A stretch of DNA of 64,000 bases from Acephala macrosclerotiorum (GCA_014904845.1 MU119429.1:1-64000), one strand, 5' to 3'; shown: positions 35,518-45,447, counted from the stretch's first letter. The notes: generated by a model not told the origin, from the letters alone. Made by a program: numbers and translations.

Positions 35518-36213
35518 ATGGATATGGGAACATCGACCATGGCGATGGACATGAGTAGCAGAGCCACAACCACCGCAGCCACGGCTTCCAGCACCATGAC
35601 GATGAGCATGGGTGGCTCTTCGTCCTGCAAGATATCTGTACGTATCCAAGGTCTCAGATCAAGCTCAAGAGCTAACAATGACCTCAGATGCTTTAGAATT
35701 TGTACATTGCCGATTCATGTACGAAACATTTTCTATTCCCCATCCGAACATTTGGCTGAACCGTCTATAGGTTTCATCGCTCGATCATGGCACATTACCT
35801 TCTACGGCATGTTCGCGGGCTCTTGCATCGGCGTCATCCTCCTCGAAATGGCTCTCGAATTTCTTAAACGCGCATCACGAGAATACGATCCCGCCATCCT
35901 CTTGAAAGCTCAGCAATAAAGGCAAACCGTCTCCGTTGCTGCCTCCCCATCAAAGCCTCCCAGCAGCAATGAGCCTCCTAGGGCACTAGCTCCAGCAAAG
36001 TTCCGACCTAGCATTTTTCAACAGGTTATCAGAGCTACGTTCCATATGGCTCAGTTCGCTGTCGCGTACTTTGCTATGTTGTTGACTATGTATTACAATG
36101 GGTATATCATCATCTGCATCATTATTAGTGCGTAGTTGGGAGGTTTTGTGTTCAGTTGGGAAGCTCTTAACTTGGGTAAATCTGCATGTCCTACTTCGTG
36201 CGGTAGTGGCTAA
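35518..36213 (+). pseudogene. CTR-family copper transporter remnant
   Basis: Exons 35518-35637, 35688-35718 and 35771 onward join into a CTR-type copper transporter. The N-terminus is Met-rich (MDMGTSTMAMDM, MTMSMGG). Then comes ML*NLYIADSC, where family members have MLWNWYxxDSC. The first helix is SWHITFYGMFAGSCIGVILL with EFLKRASREYD. Later come FHMAQFAVAYFAMLLTMYYN (with the family M-x3-M type helix) and GFVFSWEAL. In-frame stops lie at 35694-35696 (TAG for W), 35917-35919 (TAA, CAA-like) and 36133-36135 (TAG where Y is usual). The first two fit G-to-A and C-to-T transitions. Splice sites survive. The protein would have pumped Cu(I) across the plasma or vacuolar membrane. Confidence 0.85.
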
Positions 36214-36338
36214 GACTTTCTAGGTCCGAGAGGCAAGAAGAGGTCACGTATTGCTGTGGGTAGAGTGAGGCATGCTCTCTATTCTAGTTGCCTACTCTGA
36301 TTCAAAGGAGTGGGCGCCTGGGAATTTAGAGTTACTAA

Positions 36339-36621
36339 CGAGCCTGGGATCATAAGTCTGTGCTTTTCAGGCTGTTTTTAGGCTACTTTTTCGCGAAGAA
36401 CTTCAAAATCCACTCCGTTACTTAAAAAGTATAAAATAACTACAAATTAAAATCTTTTAAGATTATAGTTTATTATTTAACAAAAGCTAAAGTATCTTTT
36501 TACAAATTAATTAAATATGTTTATATTTTGATTCAAAAGTCGATATTCGGTTTTGGCGTTTATTTGTTAGCGAGAAGCCTTGAAAAGCCCTGAAAAGCAC
36601 CGACTTATGATCCCAGGCTCG
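36339..36621. mobile_element. MITE-like element, 283 bp, with terminal inverted repeats
   Basis: The left end starts CGAGCCTGGGATCATAAGTC and the right end is its inverse complement, ending GACTTATGATCCCAGGCTCG. The repeats extend about 33 bp with one mismatch and a small indel (GTGCTTTTCAGG against CCTGAAAAGCAC). The interior is AT-rich with no frame, as in a RIP-mutated non-autonomous DNA transposon. No clear target-site duplication is seen. It lies about 125 bp past the end of the copper-transporter pseudogene. Confidence 0.8.
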
Positions 36622-36818
36622 CAAGTCCTTTTGCGGGTTCGGACATTTTCATGTGACAAAGTCAAGGTTTGTCAACCCATGATGTAGAACGCAATGATAG
36701 AGTTATTTCTATTTGTACGTAAACCAGCCAATGCAGCCTTCAATACTATTGTCGCGCAAAGTAATCTCCGAAGAGCAGACATTCGCATGAACTCCCACTA
36801 CCATTCGCATTGTCCGAG

Positions 36819-38180
36819 CTACCAACCAGGTTTAATTCCGTCAGCAGACATCATCTTCTGTTTTTTCGGCGGCGATCCCATCCTGTGGTGTCTTGCTTGT
36901 GTACTGCTATCCTCAATAACTGGATCCCCAACCTGAATTGGATCATCGGCCCTCTGTCTTCTTGATGGAGATCCCATTCTATGGCGCGTTGCTGTTGCCT
37001 CTGCATAAGTCTGGTACTTCTTTTGGGGAGCGGGAGCTTTTACAGGCATCCGCATGGACTTGGGTATAGTAGGCACTGCAATAGGCACGGGATTCCCAGA
37101 AAGTCCCAGAATTGTTGCTCGTGCAGTGCTAGTCGTATTGTTGGTCTGGGATCTCAGGACTTTTACAGGCTTTCGCATGGCCTTCGGTTCAGTGGGCACC
37201 GAAATCGGAAAAGAGCCAGAAGGCATCGGACATACAGAATTACTCGTTGTAGATGTTGCTTGTGCAGTGCCAGTTAGGGAATTCGGAGCAATCACAAATG
37301 TTCGCGTGGCCTTAGGTTCAGTGGGTACAGAGTTCGGAAATGACCCTGATGATGCTGGACATCCAGAATTACTCGAAAACGTTGCTTGCAGAGTGCCCGA
37401 TCTTCTCCGTAATGAAGCTCTTTTTGCCATGCCAGTCTGGTTGTTGTTGTTCTTAATGTCTGCGGCAACCACGGAGTTTTGCCTGGCCTTTGATGCAGCG
37501 AGCTTTGGATTATAGATCCAAGAAGATGAAAGGTTTCTAGAAGGCCCAGGAGACTTTAGATGTCCAGAAGTCCAAAGGACTCCATTATTCCTGGGACTGG
37601 AAAATGCAAGAGAGAAAAGACTGCGACCTGAATGTCTCGAGGACTCAGAGGACATTTGCTGCCTGAACCCCCTAAAGGCTGGAAACCCGCTAAAAGCATC
37701 AGAAGTTCGAGCCGTGGCGAAAGTCCCAACAACGGTGGTACTTTTTGAAGGTGAAAGAGGAAGTAGAGCGCGATCTGAAACGGACGTCGATACTCCATCT
37801 TTCTTTGCCTCAACCCCCAATACCTCGCCTATGTATTCCGAACACCTCTCCAGATGTCCTTCTCGCTTTGGGTGATCCAGTCCATGCACATAATCTCCTT
37901 TGTTCCAAAGATACTTCGGAATCCACCAACAGAAAAGATCGCCATATCGAGTCTTCCGTGTGTTAGATCGTAGGAGCACGTACTCTTCTTGTCCACCAGG
38001 AAACAAATATCGGTCGAAGGGAGGATGTGCTGGGTTACAATCATCGTAAAGGACCTCCTTTGCGTCGAGGATTCTGTGATCTACCTGGTCGTTAAGGGCT
38101 TGGATTTCGTCGCCGGGTCGGAGCCGTGGTTTACTCTTATGGGAGCCCTCGTTGGCGCGGCGTGGGCGTGTTCTGTCCAT
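36819..38180 (-). CDS. orphan protein with internal P-T-x-P-K repeats
   Basis: Uninterrupted frame of 453 residues; ATG at 38180, stop TAG at 36819. Family not recognised. The N-terminal about 130 residues look globular and W/Y-rich (GDLFCWWIPKYLWNKGDYVH, HLERCSEYIGEV). The rest is low-complexity, S/T/P-rich and basic. Three imperfect repeats carry VPTEPKATR, VPTEPKAMRKPVK and VPTIPKSMRMPVK. Two further C-terminal repeats read RHRMGSPSRRQ and HHRMGSPPKKQ. The tail is basic and nuclear-signal-like. No membrane segment or signal peptide is seen. It is intact although its neighbours on the left are broken, which hints at selection. It is divergent from RRP8, 640 bp away. Confidence 0.65.
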   Translation of the reverse strand: MDRTRPRRANEGSHKSKPRLRPGDEIQALNDQVDHRILDAKEVLYDDCNPAHPPFDRYLFPGGQEEYVLLRSNTRKTRYGDLFCWWIPKYLWNKGDYVHGLDHPKREGHLERCSEYIGEVLGVEAKKDGVSTSVSDRALLPLSPSKSTTVVGTFATARTSDAFSGFPAFRGFRQQMSSESSRHSGRSLFSLAFSSPRNNGVLWTSGHLKSPGPSRNLSSSWIYNPKLAASKARQNSVVAADIKNNNNQTGMAKRASLRRRSGTLQATFSSNSGCPASSGSFPNSVPTEPKATRTFVIAPNSLTGTAQATSTTSNSVCPMPSGSFPISVPTEPKAMRKPVKVLRSQTNNTTSTARATILGLSGNPVPIAVPTIPKSMRMPVKAPAPQKKYQTYAEATATRHRMGSPSRRQRADDPIQVGDPVIEDSSTQARHHRMGSPPKKQKMMSADGIKPGW

Positions 38181-38824
38181 TTTACTGTGTGCTCCCTGTT
38201 CTGAGTAATTTTCACGTCTTTCTACGATGAGAGACGGAATGAAGTAGGAAACAAATCGGGATTCGTGGGAAGCTGGAGTCTCTTAAGTATGCGAGTATTC
38301 TATACCATAAAACGAATGGTTCAGTTTCGGTGCGAATGGCACGATACCTGCATTCGTTCCCGAATAATTGACAGAATCGATGGGTTTGGTGGTGGTCAAG
38401 AAGAAGTTGGTCGTGAAAGGCGTAAGACGGAAAGTGTGGTCTTTAGACATCAGCAGCTGCGTTCTTTCCAAAAATCAACAGTGATGAGAGAACGAACTTT
38501 GCAGAACGAGACAACGAGGAAACGACCACCCAGCATATTCAGACCTTCGGCTACATTACAAAAAAGTACAAACGGGTCAGATAGAGAACAGACTGAGGGG
38601 AGCGATTCGTGAAATGTACCCGCAAATCCTCTCCCAAAAGATCGCCAATCAAAAGTCGGCTCGTGGATGTCCCCAGACGAGGCCTAGCTCAACCCTTAGG
38701 GGCTCGCTAAAAGCGGGAGGAGCCGAGAAGCGGGGCAAGCTAAATTCGCTCCCGGAAAAATAATTTCTACAGAAACTTCAAGCTCTCGACAACAGCCCCG
38801 CCGGTCACGTCACAACCACCCACA
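38181..38824. promoter_or_regulatory. divergent region, orphan gene / RRP8
   Basis: About 640 bp. No supported gene; a 115-codon frame at 38265-38612 has no motif. The last 150 bp before RRP8 are GC-richer with repeated AGCGGG / GAAGCGGGG words. Confidence 0.45.
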
Positions 38825-40420
38825 ATGTTCGCCGTTCCCGGATGGTCCGTCAATAGCAGTTTGCTTAAGACGCAGACTGCTGAAGCTGCCCCTAAGAAGG
38901 CGAAAAAGGGAGGTGATCGCGAAGAGAAGATTCATGATGAATCAAAGCCGAGCAAGAAAAGGAAGCGGAGTAAGGAGAAGAAAGTGGATGTGAACTCGAG
39001 CAATCTAGCAGACATGTGGGAGCATGTTATCGAAGGCAAAGATAAAATTGGAGAAAGTAAAGAACGAGGAGAGAAGAGGCAGAAGATTGCGAAAGAGGAT
39101 TCCGAATCTGCAAACCCAGAAATTGCGAACGACGACGAGAACGTCGCTGAAGCCGAGAAGCCTGTCCAGCAGAAGGGAAAGAAAGAGAAGACCAAGAAAG
39201 ACAAGAAGCGTGAGAAGAAGGCGAAGCTATTAGAGGCTCAGAATACTTCTACTGCTGCCGCAAAAGACGAGCAATCAGCATCAACCAAAGCTCCCCCTCC
39301 TCCAAAACAAGCATCGACACTCACCCCCCTTCAAGCCAGCATGCGCGCAAAGCTCATCTCAGCCCGCTTCCGCCACCTCAACCAACAACTCTACACCACC
39401 CCCTCCGCCGACTCCCTCTCCCTGTTCCAATCCAATCCAGAAATGTTCACTGAATACCACGAAGGCTTCAGAAAACAGGTCGAAGTCTGGCCCGAGAACC
39501 CCGTCGACGGATACATTTCCGACATCATCTCACGAGGAAAGATACGCGGACCCTCACACAAACACCAGAAGCAAAAGAAGAGTCAAGACACACCTGCAGA
39601 TGATGCCCAAAGTACGAATTTGATACCACTACCCCGAACAGAAGGAACCGCAACAATAGCAGACCTAGGCTGTGGTGACGCCGCTCTTTCCGCCGCGTTA
39701 CAACGACACACCAAAAAGTTATACTTAAAAATCCACTCCTTCGACCTCCAATCCCCCTCCCCTCTCGTCACCCGCGCCGACATAGCAAAACTCCCCCTCG
39801 CAGACGGAAGCGTCGACATCGCCATCTTCTGCCTCGCCCTAATGGGCACCAACTGGATAGATTTCATCGAAGAAGCCTTCCGAATCCTCCGCTGGAAAGG
39901 CGAGCTTTGGATCGCTGAGACAAAGAGCAGATTTGGACGTGTAGCCGGTGCCGGTAAGAGAAACGTCGTTTCCCACAGCGTTGGAAACCGTAAAAAGACC
40001 CCCCTCGGAAAAGAAGGCCTAAAAATGCAAAAACGCCACGAAGAAGAAACAAACGACTCCATAGCAGCCGTAGAAGTAGACGGTGTCGAAGACCGAAGCG
40101 GTGAAACAGACGTATCAGCATTCGTCGAAGTCCTCCGAAAAAGAGGATTCGTGTTGAGAGGAGAAGGGAAAGAGGGGGATAATGGAAGTAAAGCTGTGGA
40201 TTTGAAGAATAAGATGTTTGTAAAGATGTGGTTTGTTAAGGGTGCTACACCGATTAAGGGGAAGGGCGTTCCGGTTCCGAAGGGGGGTGAGGAGTTTGGC
40301 CAGGGGAAGGGGGAGACGTGGAAGAAGAAGCCGAAGGGGAAGTTTATTGATGAAGAGGAGGAGAAGCATGTGAGTAGTGAAGCGGGGGTGCTGAAGCCTT
40401 GTGTTTATAAGTTGAGATGA
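38825..40420 (+). CDS. RRP8: rRNA-processing protein 8, 25S rRNA m1A methyltransferase
   Basis: Single exon, 531 residues, start ATG at 38825 (MFAVPGWSV, the typical fungal Rrp8 start). The N-terminal about 150 residues are lysine-rich and low-complexity, as for a nucleolar protein. The conserved domain starts with LTPLQASMRAKLISARFRHL and FHEGFRKQVEVWPENPV-like sequence (EYHEGFRKQVEVWPENPVDG). It continues with the SAM-binding motif IADLGCGDAAL (about residue 279), SFDLQS, VTRADIAKLPLADGSVD, LMGTNWIDFIEEAFRILRWK and LWIAETKSRFG. Rrp8 makes m1A in 25S rRNA and is needed for early pre-rRNA cleavage. The sense strand is strongly C-rich from about 39290 to 40130, then G-rich to the end. Confidence 0.95.
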   Translation: MFAVPGWSVNSSLLKTQTAEAAPKKAKKGGDREEKIHDESKPSKKRKRSKEKKVDVNSSNLADMWEHVIEGKDKIGESKERGEKRQKIAKEDSESANPEIANDDENVAEAEKPVQQKGKKEKTKKDKKREKKAKLLEAQNTSTAAAKDEQSASTKAPPPPKQASTLTPLQASMRAKLISARFRHLNQQLYTTPSADSLSLFQSNPEMFTEYHEGFRKQVEVWPENPVDGYISDIISRGKIRGPSHKHQKQKKSQDTPADDAQSTNLIPLPRTEGTATIADLGCGDAALSAALQRHTKKLYLKIHSFDLQSPSPLVTRADIAKLPLADGSVDIAIFCLALMGTNWIDFIEEAFRILRWKGELWIAETKSRFGRVAGAGKRNVVSHSVGNRKKTPLGKEGLKMQKRHEEETNDSIAAVEVDGVEDRSGETDVSAFVEVLRKRGFVLRGEGKEGDNGSKAVDLKNKMFVKMWFVKGATPIKGKGVPVPKGGEEFGQGKGETWKKKPKGKFIDEEEEKHVSSEAGVLKPCVYKLR

Positions 40421-40777
40421 GTGTCATCTCTGTTTGCAACGTGGAGATGGATGAAAATATTTCACAAGCGAGGGGTGACATAGACTAGAAGACTGGAGGA
40501 AATCGAGATTTCCCCTGCTGTCACAAGCTATGAACCAACATTCCGTCCCTATCAAATACCAAAGTAGGGTCACGACATAGTACACAGCAAGTATATAGAG
40601 GAATCGATGTTTCCATTGCTATTATGAGCCGTCAATCGAAATGTATGCAAATCCTCGCCTACCAGTGTAGGCAGTGTCATATCAACGCCAACCATCCAGC
40701 CCATAGATGCTATGCTCAGCCTTGCTTGTCCGTCATATGCTACCACCAATACGCCATCCAAATACCATGCTGTCGCT
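40421..40777. other. intergenic between converging RRP8 and DDI1
   Basis: About 360 bp of 3' flanks; no gene recognised. Confidence 0.5.
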
Positions 40778-42153
40778 TTAACTTTGGAACAATAGTCCCG
40801 CGGCATATTCAACATTTCCACCACAGGCAGCTAGCGCATTGACCGCTTCAGCTCTTGAAAATCCCAATGCGACCAACTGATCTATCGACTCCTGAGGAAA
40901 TTGTGGTTCGGTAACTTGCGGTGGTGCAGCAGCAGCGGCAGGTGGAGCTGGAGTAGCTGCTGGAGTAGGACCGCTTGAAGATGGACCAGAAACAACTCCA
41001 GATCGTCCTCCAATCGTAGTTCCACCTGGACCGGCGACCTTAGGCTCCTCTGCTCTCTCCTCCTCCATACCCTTCGGAATGTCTGCCTCTCCCAAAAATG
41101 ATACCTCAACACCTTGAATGATGAGTTTATCCTTCGAGAGATCTATGCAAGCTTGATGACGCTTCAGCATATCCAGTCCAAGCAGTAAATCGACATCCTT
41201 GCCCTCCATGACCGTAAAACTACAAGGAAGGAATAGGCTGCCGATCTTGATTTGCGCAGAATGCACTCGTCCCAAAATGGCAGCTGTTCCAACACCTCGC
41301 GCGATACCCGCAAAACGCTTGTCCACAAGTCTCATAATACCACAAGCTTCAGCACAAGATGGCGACATAATCGTAGCTTGGGCACCGGAATCGACGAAAG
41401 CTTTAACCTTGTGTCCGTTGACTTCCACATCGATGTAGAGCATATGAACTCGACCGAAGACTAGAATTGCGTTAGGACGACCATCCAGCAATTTGCTTAA
41501 CCCAACTTACCTTCAGGGTTATGCTCGATGGCATTTTGTAAGTTCTCTTGGACTCTCTCCTCTCTAATCATCTCCTCGATTCTCCTCTGAGCATCAGCAT
41601 CAAATGGATCCGCGTTCAAGTCTGCGATTGCCTGTTGCCGCGCCGCATGCTCATTCCGCTCTTGCTCTGCCATCTGCCTGTAAACTTGTGCGAATCTCTC
41701 TGGGCTATCAATCGCGGCACCTAGTTCTGGTCTCTGGCTTACAACCTGCTGTCTCATTTGCGGGTTTCCAAGGAGCTGTAACCTAATCGTCTCAGGATCT
41801 GTCTCCTGTCCAGCTCGTGGCTGTTGTTGGCGCGCAGGCTGAGGTCGTCGTTGAGCTGCTGCCGCACCTGTGCTTCCTCTCATGTCTCGAACATGCAGCG
41901 CTAGCATCTCGCCATCTCCAATCTGGAGTTGTTCCATAGTCTTGGTATCATCGTTCAGCAGCTGGCCGTTATGGTAGAGATGTTGAGACGTGGTAGGGAT
42001 TCTGGCTTCGGCTTGGACGGACTCCTTCAGTGTGCTAACTGTGGTATCGGGAGGAATTTCGAGAGAGAGGAGGTCGGAATCCGCGTCCGTGGGCGCGGTG
42101 ATGTTGAGGGTGATGCGCCTTTTCCGAAAGTTTAGCCATTTCAGCTTCCGCAT
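40778..42153 (-). CDS. DDI1: DNA-damage-inducible protein 1, ubiquitin-dependent protease
   Basis: Two exons, 42153-41511 and 41460-40778, with a 50-bp intron; 441 residues. Domains in order: a ubiquitin-like domain ([10 protein letters not shown] to LALHVRD, about 11-85); the helical HDD region ([20 protein letters not shown] to AIEHNPE); a retropepsin-like protease domain with the catalytic aspartate in [13 protein letters not shown] (about Asp238) and [13 protein letters not shown]; a P/A-rich linker; and a C-terminal UBA ([20 protein letters not shown]). Ddi1 shuttles ubiquitinated clients to the proteasome and cleaves them. The start is the ATG at 42153, giving [11 protein letters not shown] ahead of the Ubl domain, about ten residues longer than usual. 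The frame upstream to 42174 opens only with TTG. Confidence 0.95.
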
Positions 42154-42786
42154 GATGGGGGGGGGCTTGTACAAACATCTTGAAGGAGGGAGGCCAAGCG
42201 CTTAAGAGAAACGGGAGGGTAGTAGTAAGGTTGGTTGAGTTTCAGGTCGGCAGAAGTCCAAGAGTCCGACAGAGTTTGTAGTTGCTGGGGAAGTTATGCA
42301 GAACGTGACATAATCTTAGAAAGAAGGTGAGGTCGCAGGGATGGAACTGGGGTGAAGGTGGGAGTATAAGATAGTTTAGGTCGAAGATGGAGAACGATGA
42401 AATACAGCTGTGTCGTTTCAGTCGAGATGACGAGGCTACGGCAGGCGGGCGCTGCCTTCCACCTCCACCTCCACCTCCACTCCGCCTCAAAAGCTGGAGC
42501 TGGAGCTTTGCGAGAGGCTAGGCAAACCAGTTCGCATCACCAATCATAGGGTTTGCCGTATCTCTCATAATCACAAGGAAACATGCACAGTAGAAGCAAA
42601 TGGAACGAAAGAGATGGGAGAAACATTTCAAGCTGGCCTGGCCAGGCCAGGACAGGACCACGAGAGCTCCATGATTTGCTGGGTATTGTCGGAAGCTGAC
42701 TGAGGGGACGGGAGCGGCGAAGGAGAAAAGAAATTCTCCTCTCAAACCATCATAAGACAGGCATTATTGCATCGATCCGGACAGAC

Positions 42787-42828
42787 GTGCATCTCGGTGC
42801 ATCCCGGTGCATCACGGTGCATCACCGG
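42787..42828. repeat. 10-bp tandem repeat, four copies
   Basis: GTGCATCTCG, GTGCATCCCG, GTGCATCACG and GTGCATCACC follow each other directly. They vary only at the eighth position and the last base. Confidence 0.85.
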
Positions 42829-42931
42829 CTCAGACATCGTGTGGGGGAGGAGAAGTGCAACCTCTGAGCAGGGAGGGAGGGACATAAAGTGGCCCCCATT
42901 ATCCTCAAAAATGCACCTGAGGCTGTGTTGG

Positions 42932-42995
42932 TGAGAGGGAGAGGGAGAGGGAGAGGGAGAGTGAGAGTAAGAGGAGAGAGAGGGAGAGAGCGAGT
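42932..42995. repeat. GAGAGG purine array
   Basis: Repeated GAGGGA/GAGAGG hexamers on the plus strand, breaking up into AGAG-rich sequence. A polypurine run upstream of the acetyltransferase start. Confidence 0.8.
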
Positions 42996-43268
42996 GTTGT
43001 GGCTGGTGAGGGGTTCAGTTGTGGCGTCAACAACCAACAGCCAAACAGCCAACAGCCAACCCAGCCCAGCCCAGCCTGATGCTTAAGCTTGGTGATATTT
43101 CTACTTACTTTCGTTCCAGTTTCTGGTTCTCTCCCAAACATACCTCCACAACAGTCGCTCCAGTCCTGAAAGATCGGATCGGATCTCGACTTCAATTACA
43201 CACTCCCGCGAGACTGATGACTCGGATATCAACCATCGCCACGAACCACACCTTCCGCTCTCATCGCC

Positions 43269-44286
43269 ATGCCTCGTGACCTCAACGCGAAGGACGACAC
43301 TGCAGATCCGATCACCTTGACGGAAAGTCCAAATTCAGTCATGACTGAACGCTCACCATCCCCAACCTCGTCCGAGCAATCTTCTCCGACTGCAGAGCGT
43401 CAGAGGCAGTTCGTTATCGTTCCAGAGGCACAACAGGCCAAGGCAACCAACCTCCATCCCTACACACGCCCACTTACCATCTCGGACCTCGATGCTTGCG
43501 TGGCTCTCGAGAATGCAGCATTCACAAATCCGAATGATCGAGCTACTCCAGCGAAGGTTTGTCTTCATCGAAATCCCATATTTCAGTGTCCACGTGCCAC
43601 GCTTCCCCTTCTGGCAATCTGCATATTTAAGATCTTGTTTTAGAATACTCTTTTCTTTAGTACGGGTCAGAGAAATAATGACACTTTGCTGACACGTACT
43701 TAGTTTCGTTATAGACTGAGCAAATGCGGTGAGCTCTGCTTGGGGATATTCTGCACCGTTGTGCCAAATTCCGGTTTCCAAGCAGAGACACTCGCAGCAG
43801 GCAGGCCAGTAGAGACAAACCGGAAGAATGGAGCAATTTCTGTCCTGCTAGGACACGTAATTGCTGCTAAGACAAACGACAAAACAGCAACAGATGACTC
43901 AATGAGTGTTCCTGAGAACTGGGATTCTCCACATCCAGTTCCTACCAAACGTGGCCATCAGGAAGCCGGGCGAACTATTGTTCTTCACTCGGTTGCTATC
44001 TTGCCCGGTCTTCAGCGAAGAGGGCTTGGAAGGGTTCTGCTGATGGCGTATATTCAGAATATGAATGGAGCTGGGATTGCAGATAGATTGGCGTTAATTG
44101 CTCATGATGTGAGTGTGCCAGCGAACTCCCCATTGACCTCGCTAACGAAGACAGCACATGGTTGCTTGGTATGAGAAGCTGGGCTTCACCAACCTGGGCA
44201 AAAGTGCTGCTCAATTTGGAGGCGGAGGGTGGTATGATATGACCTTGGAGCTGAAGCAATTGCAACCGAGAGCAACGTATGGGTAA
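43269..44286 (+). CDS. GNAT N-acetyltransferase (polyamine / arylalkylamine type)
   Basis: Three exons, 43269-43556, 43704-44108 and 44155-44286; 274 residues. The N-terminal about 60 residues are S/T/P-rich. The domain opens with RPLTISDLDACVALENAAF and YRLSKCGELCLGIF. It continues with LLGHVIA, the strand LHSVAILPGLQRRGLGRVLL (acetyl-CoA Q/R-x-x-G-x-G loop; here QRRGLG) and ends DHMVAWYEKLGFTNLG, a typical GNAT C-terminus with the conserved Tyr. This matches the fungal family around yeast PAA1, which acetylates polyamines and arylalkylamines. All three joins are in phase 0. The substrate is inferred only from resemblance. The gene is intact, in contrast to the GNAT at 29 kb. Confidence 0.87.
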
Positions 44287-44455
44287 TCAGTGCTCATAGT
44301 CTGAGCTGGTTTTCCGAGATACCCAAAGCTTGCTCCGCAGCGCCGCTCAATAAGATAATGTGTATTCATGGATCATGAAGGGACTAGATGTCGGAGCACA
44401 GGACGTCACAGACTTAGAATGGGTATCATTGTCTATTCTCTTGCCGCATCCTTGC

Positions 44456-45166
44456 CTAGTCGCTTGCCGCATACTTGACCCTATACTCATCCATCCGCTT
44501 TATATCCTCATCTGCAATCTTTCCCTTCAGTCCCCCGATAATGTCGTTCAATGTCAAAATTGAGAAGACTGGGATACCGTACTCCTTCCTAATCTCTTCA
44601 ATAGCACTCGGCATAGGCGTCTTAGGGTCGTCTCCGTTCGGGGCAGGCAACTTTTCTATCCTGTCTAAAGTAACTAGAATACCAACAATAATTCCTCCTT
44701 CCTGTCGAATTTTGCCAATAGCTTCCCTCTTCGCCGTTCCAGCCGTTACAACATCATCCACAATCAGAACCCTCTTCCCTCCAACGGCGCACCCACAATA
44801 TTTCCACCCTCGCCATGATCCTTCGCCTCTTCCCTATCAAAGCTATAGCACACGCTTCTATATTTCTCCGGCTCCAGACCCGCCAACTTACCAACCGTAG
44901 AAGTAGCAAGAGGCACGCCTTTGTATGCAGGTGAACAGGATGTCGAATTCGACAGGTGAGGAGGACTCGTTGACTTCGATGATTGTCTTTGCGTAGGCGG
45001 TAGAGGTGGCTCAGAGGAGACCTGCGCGGTAAAAATCGCCGGCGTTGAAGAAGTAGGGGGAGATGCGTTTGGATTTCAGCTCGAAGCTGCCGAATTTGAG
45101 GACCCCGCCATTGATAGCTGCTTCAAGGAACCCAATTTTGTAGGGTGAGAGAGTGGTGGAAGACAT
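44456..45166 (-). pseudogene. URA5: orotate phosphoribosyltransferase with stop and frameshifts
   Basis: Read on the minus strand from ATG 45166 ([20 protein letters not shown]), the sequence is unmistakably OPRTase, which makes OMP from orotate and PRPP. It has [20 protein letters not shown], then [17 protein letters not shown] with TGA at 45011-45013, then FDILF. Two bases seem to be missing near 44932, before [20 protein letters not shown]. It continues [20 protein letters not shown], loses one base near 44776, then resumes with [20 protein letters not shown] (PRPP-binding motif) and ends KYAASD at 44456. The two indels sum to -3, restoring frame. No intron borders explain them. The original codon at the stop was probably CGA or CAA. 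Either a dead copy or a locus with consensus errors; loss of the only OPRTase would cause uracil need. Confidence 0.88.
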
Positions 45167-45447
45167 TGTGGAAGCAATTCTGATTTATCCCAAGCGACCG
45201 AAGTAAAGAGGAACAATTGGAATTGCTCAACGAGACTTGAGACTTTGAAAGTGAAGAATTACCTCTCCAAGATGGTTCACAAAAACTTTCTCTCCCGCAT
45301 GCCCCTCGTCGGGCCTCGCTTAGCTTATCGATTGCGTTAGCGCCAACCTCCACAGAATTTCGCAGGCTAAGAAAAAAATATCGATAGCAACGAATTTCAA
45401 GGTTCACCGTCAATCTTCACTCCTTCTCGAACAACAGGTTGCCCACC
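45167..45447. promoter_or_regulatory. divergent promoter, URA5 / NOG1
   Basis: 281 bp between the URA5 start and the NOG1 start. A reverse frame across it has no motif. It probably drives both genes. Confidence 0.5.

Larger units (their letters stand above)
42154..43268. other. intergenic region with simple repeats
   Basis: About 1.1 kb, divergent between DDI1 and the acetyltransferase. It holds a TCCACC-type run near 42462-42482, a 10-bp tandem at 42787-42828, a GAGAGG array at about 42932-42995, and short CCAACAG / CCCAG repeats at 43027-43077. No gene is supported; frames over the repeats are low complexity. Confidence 0.55.
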
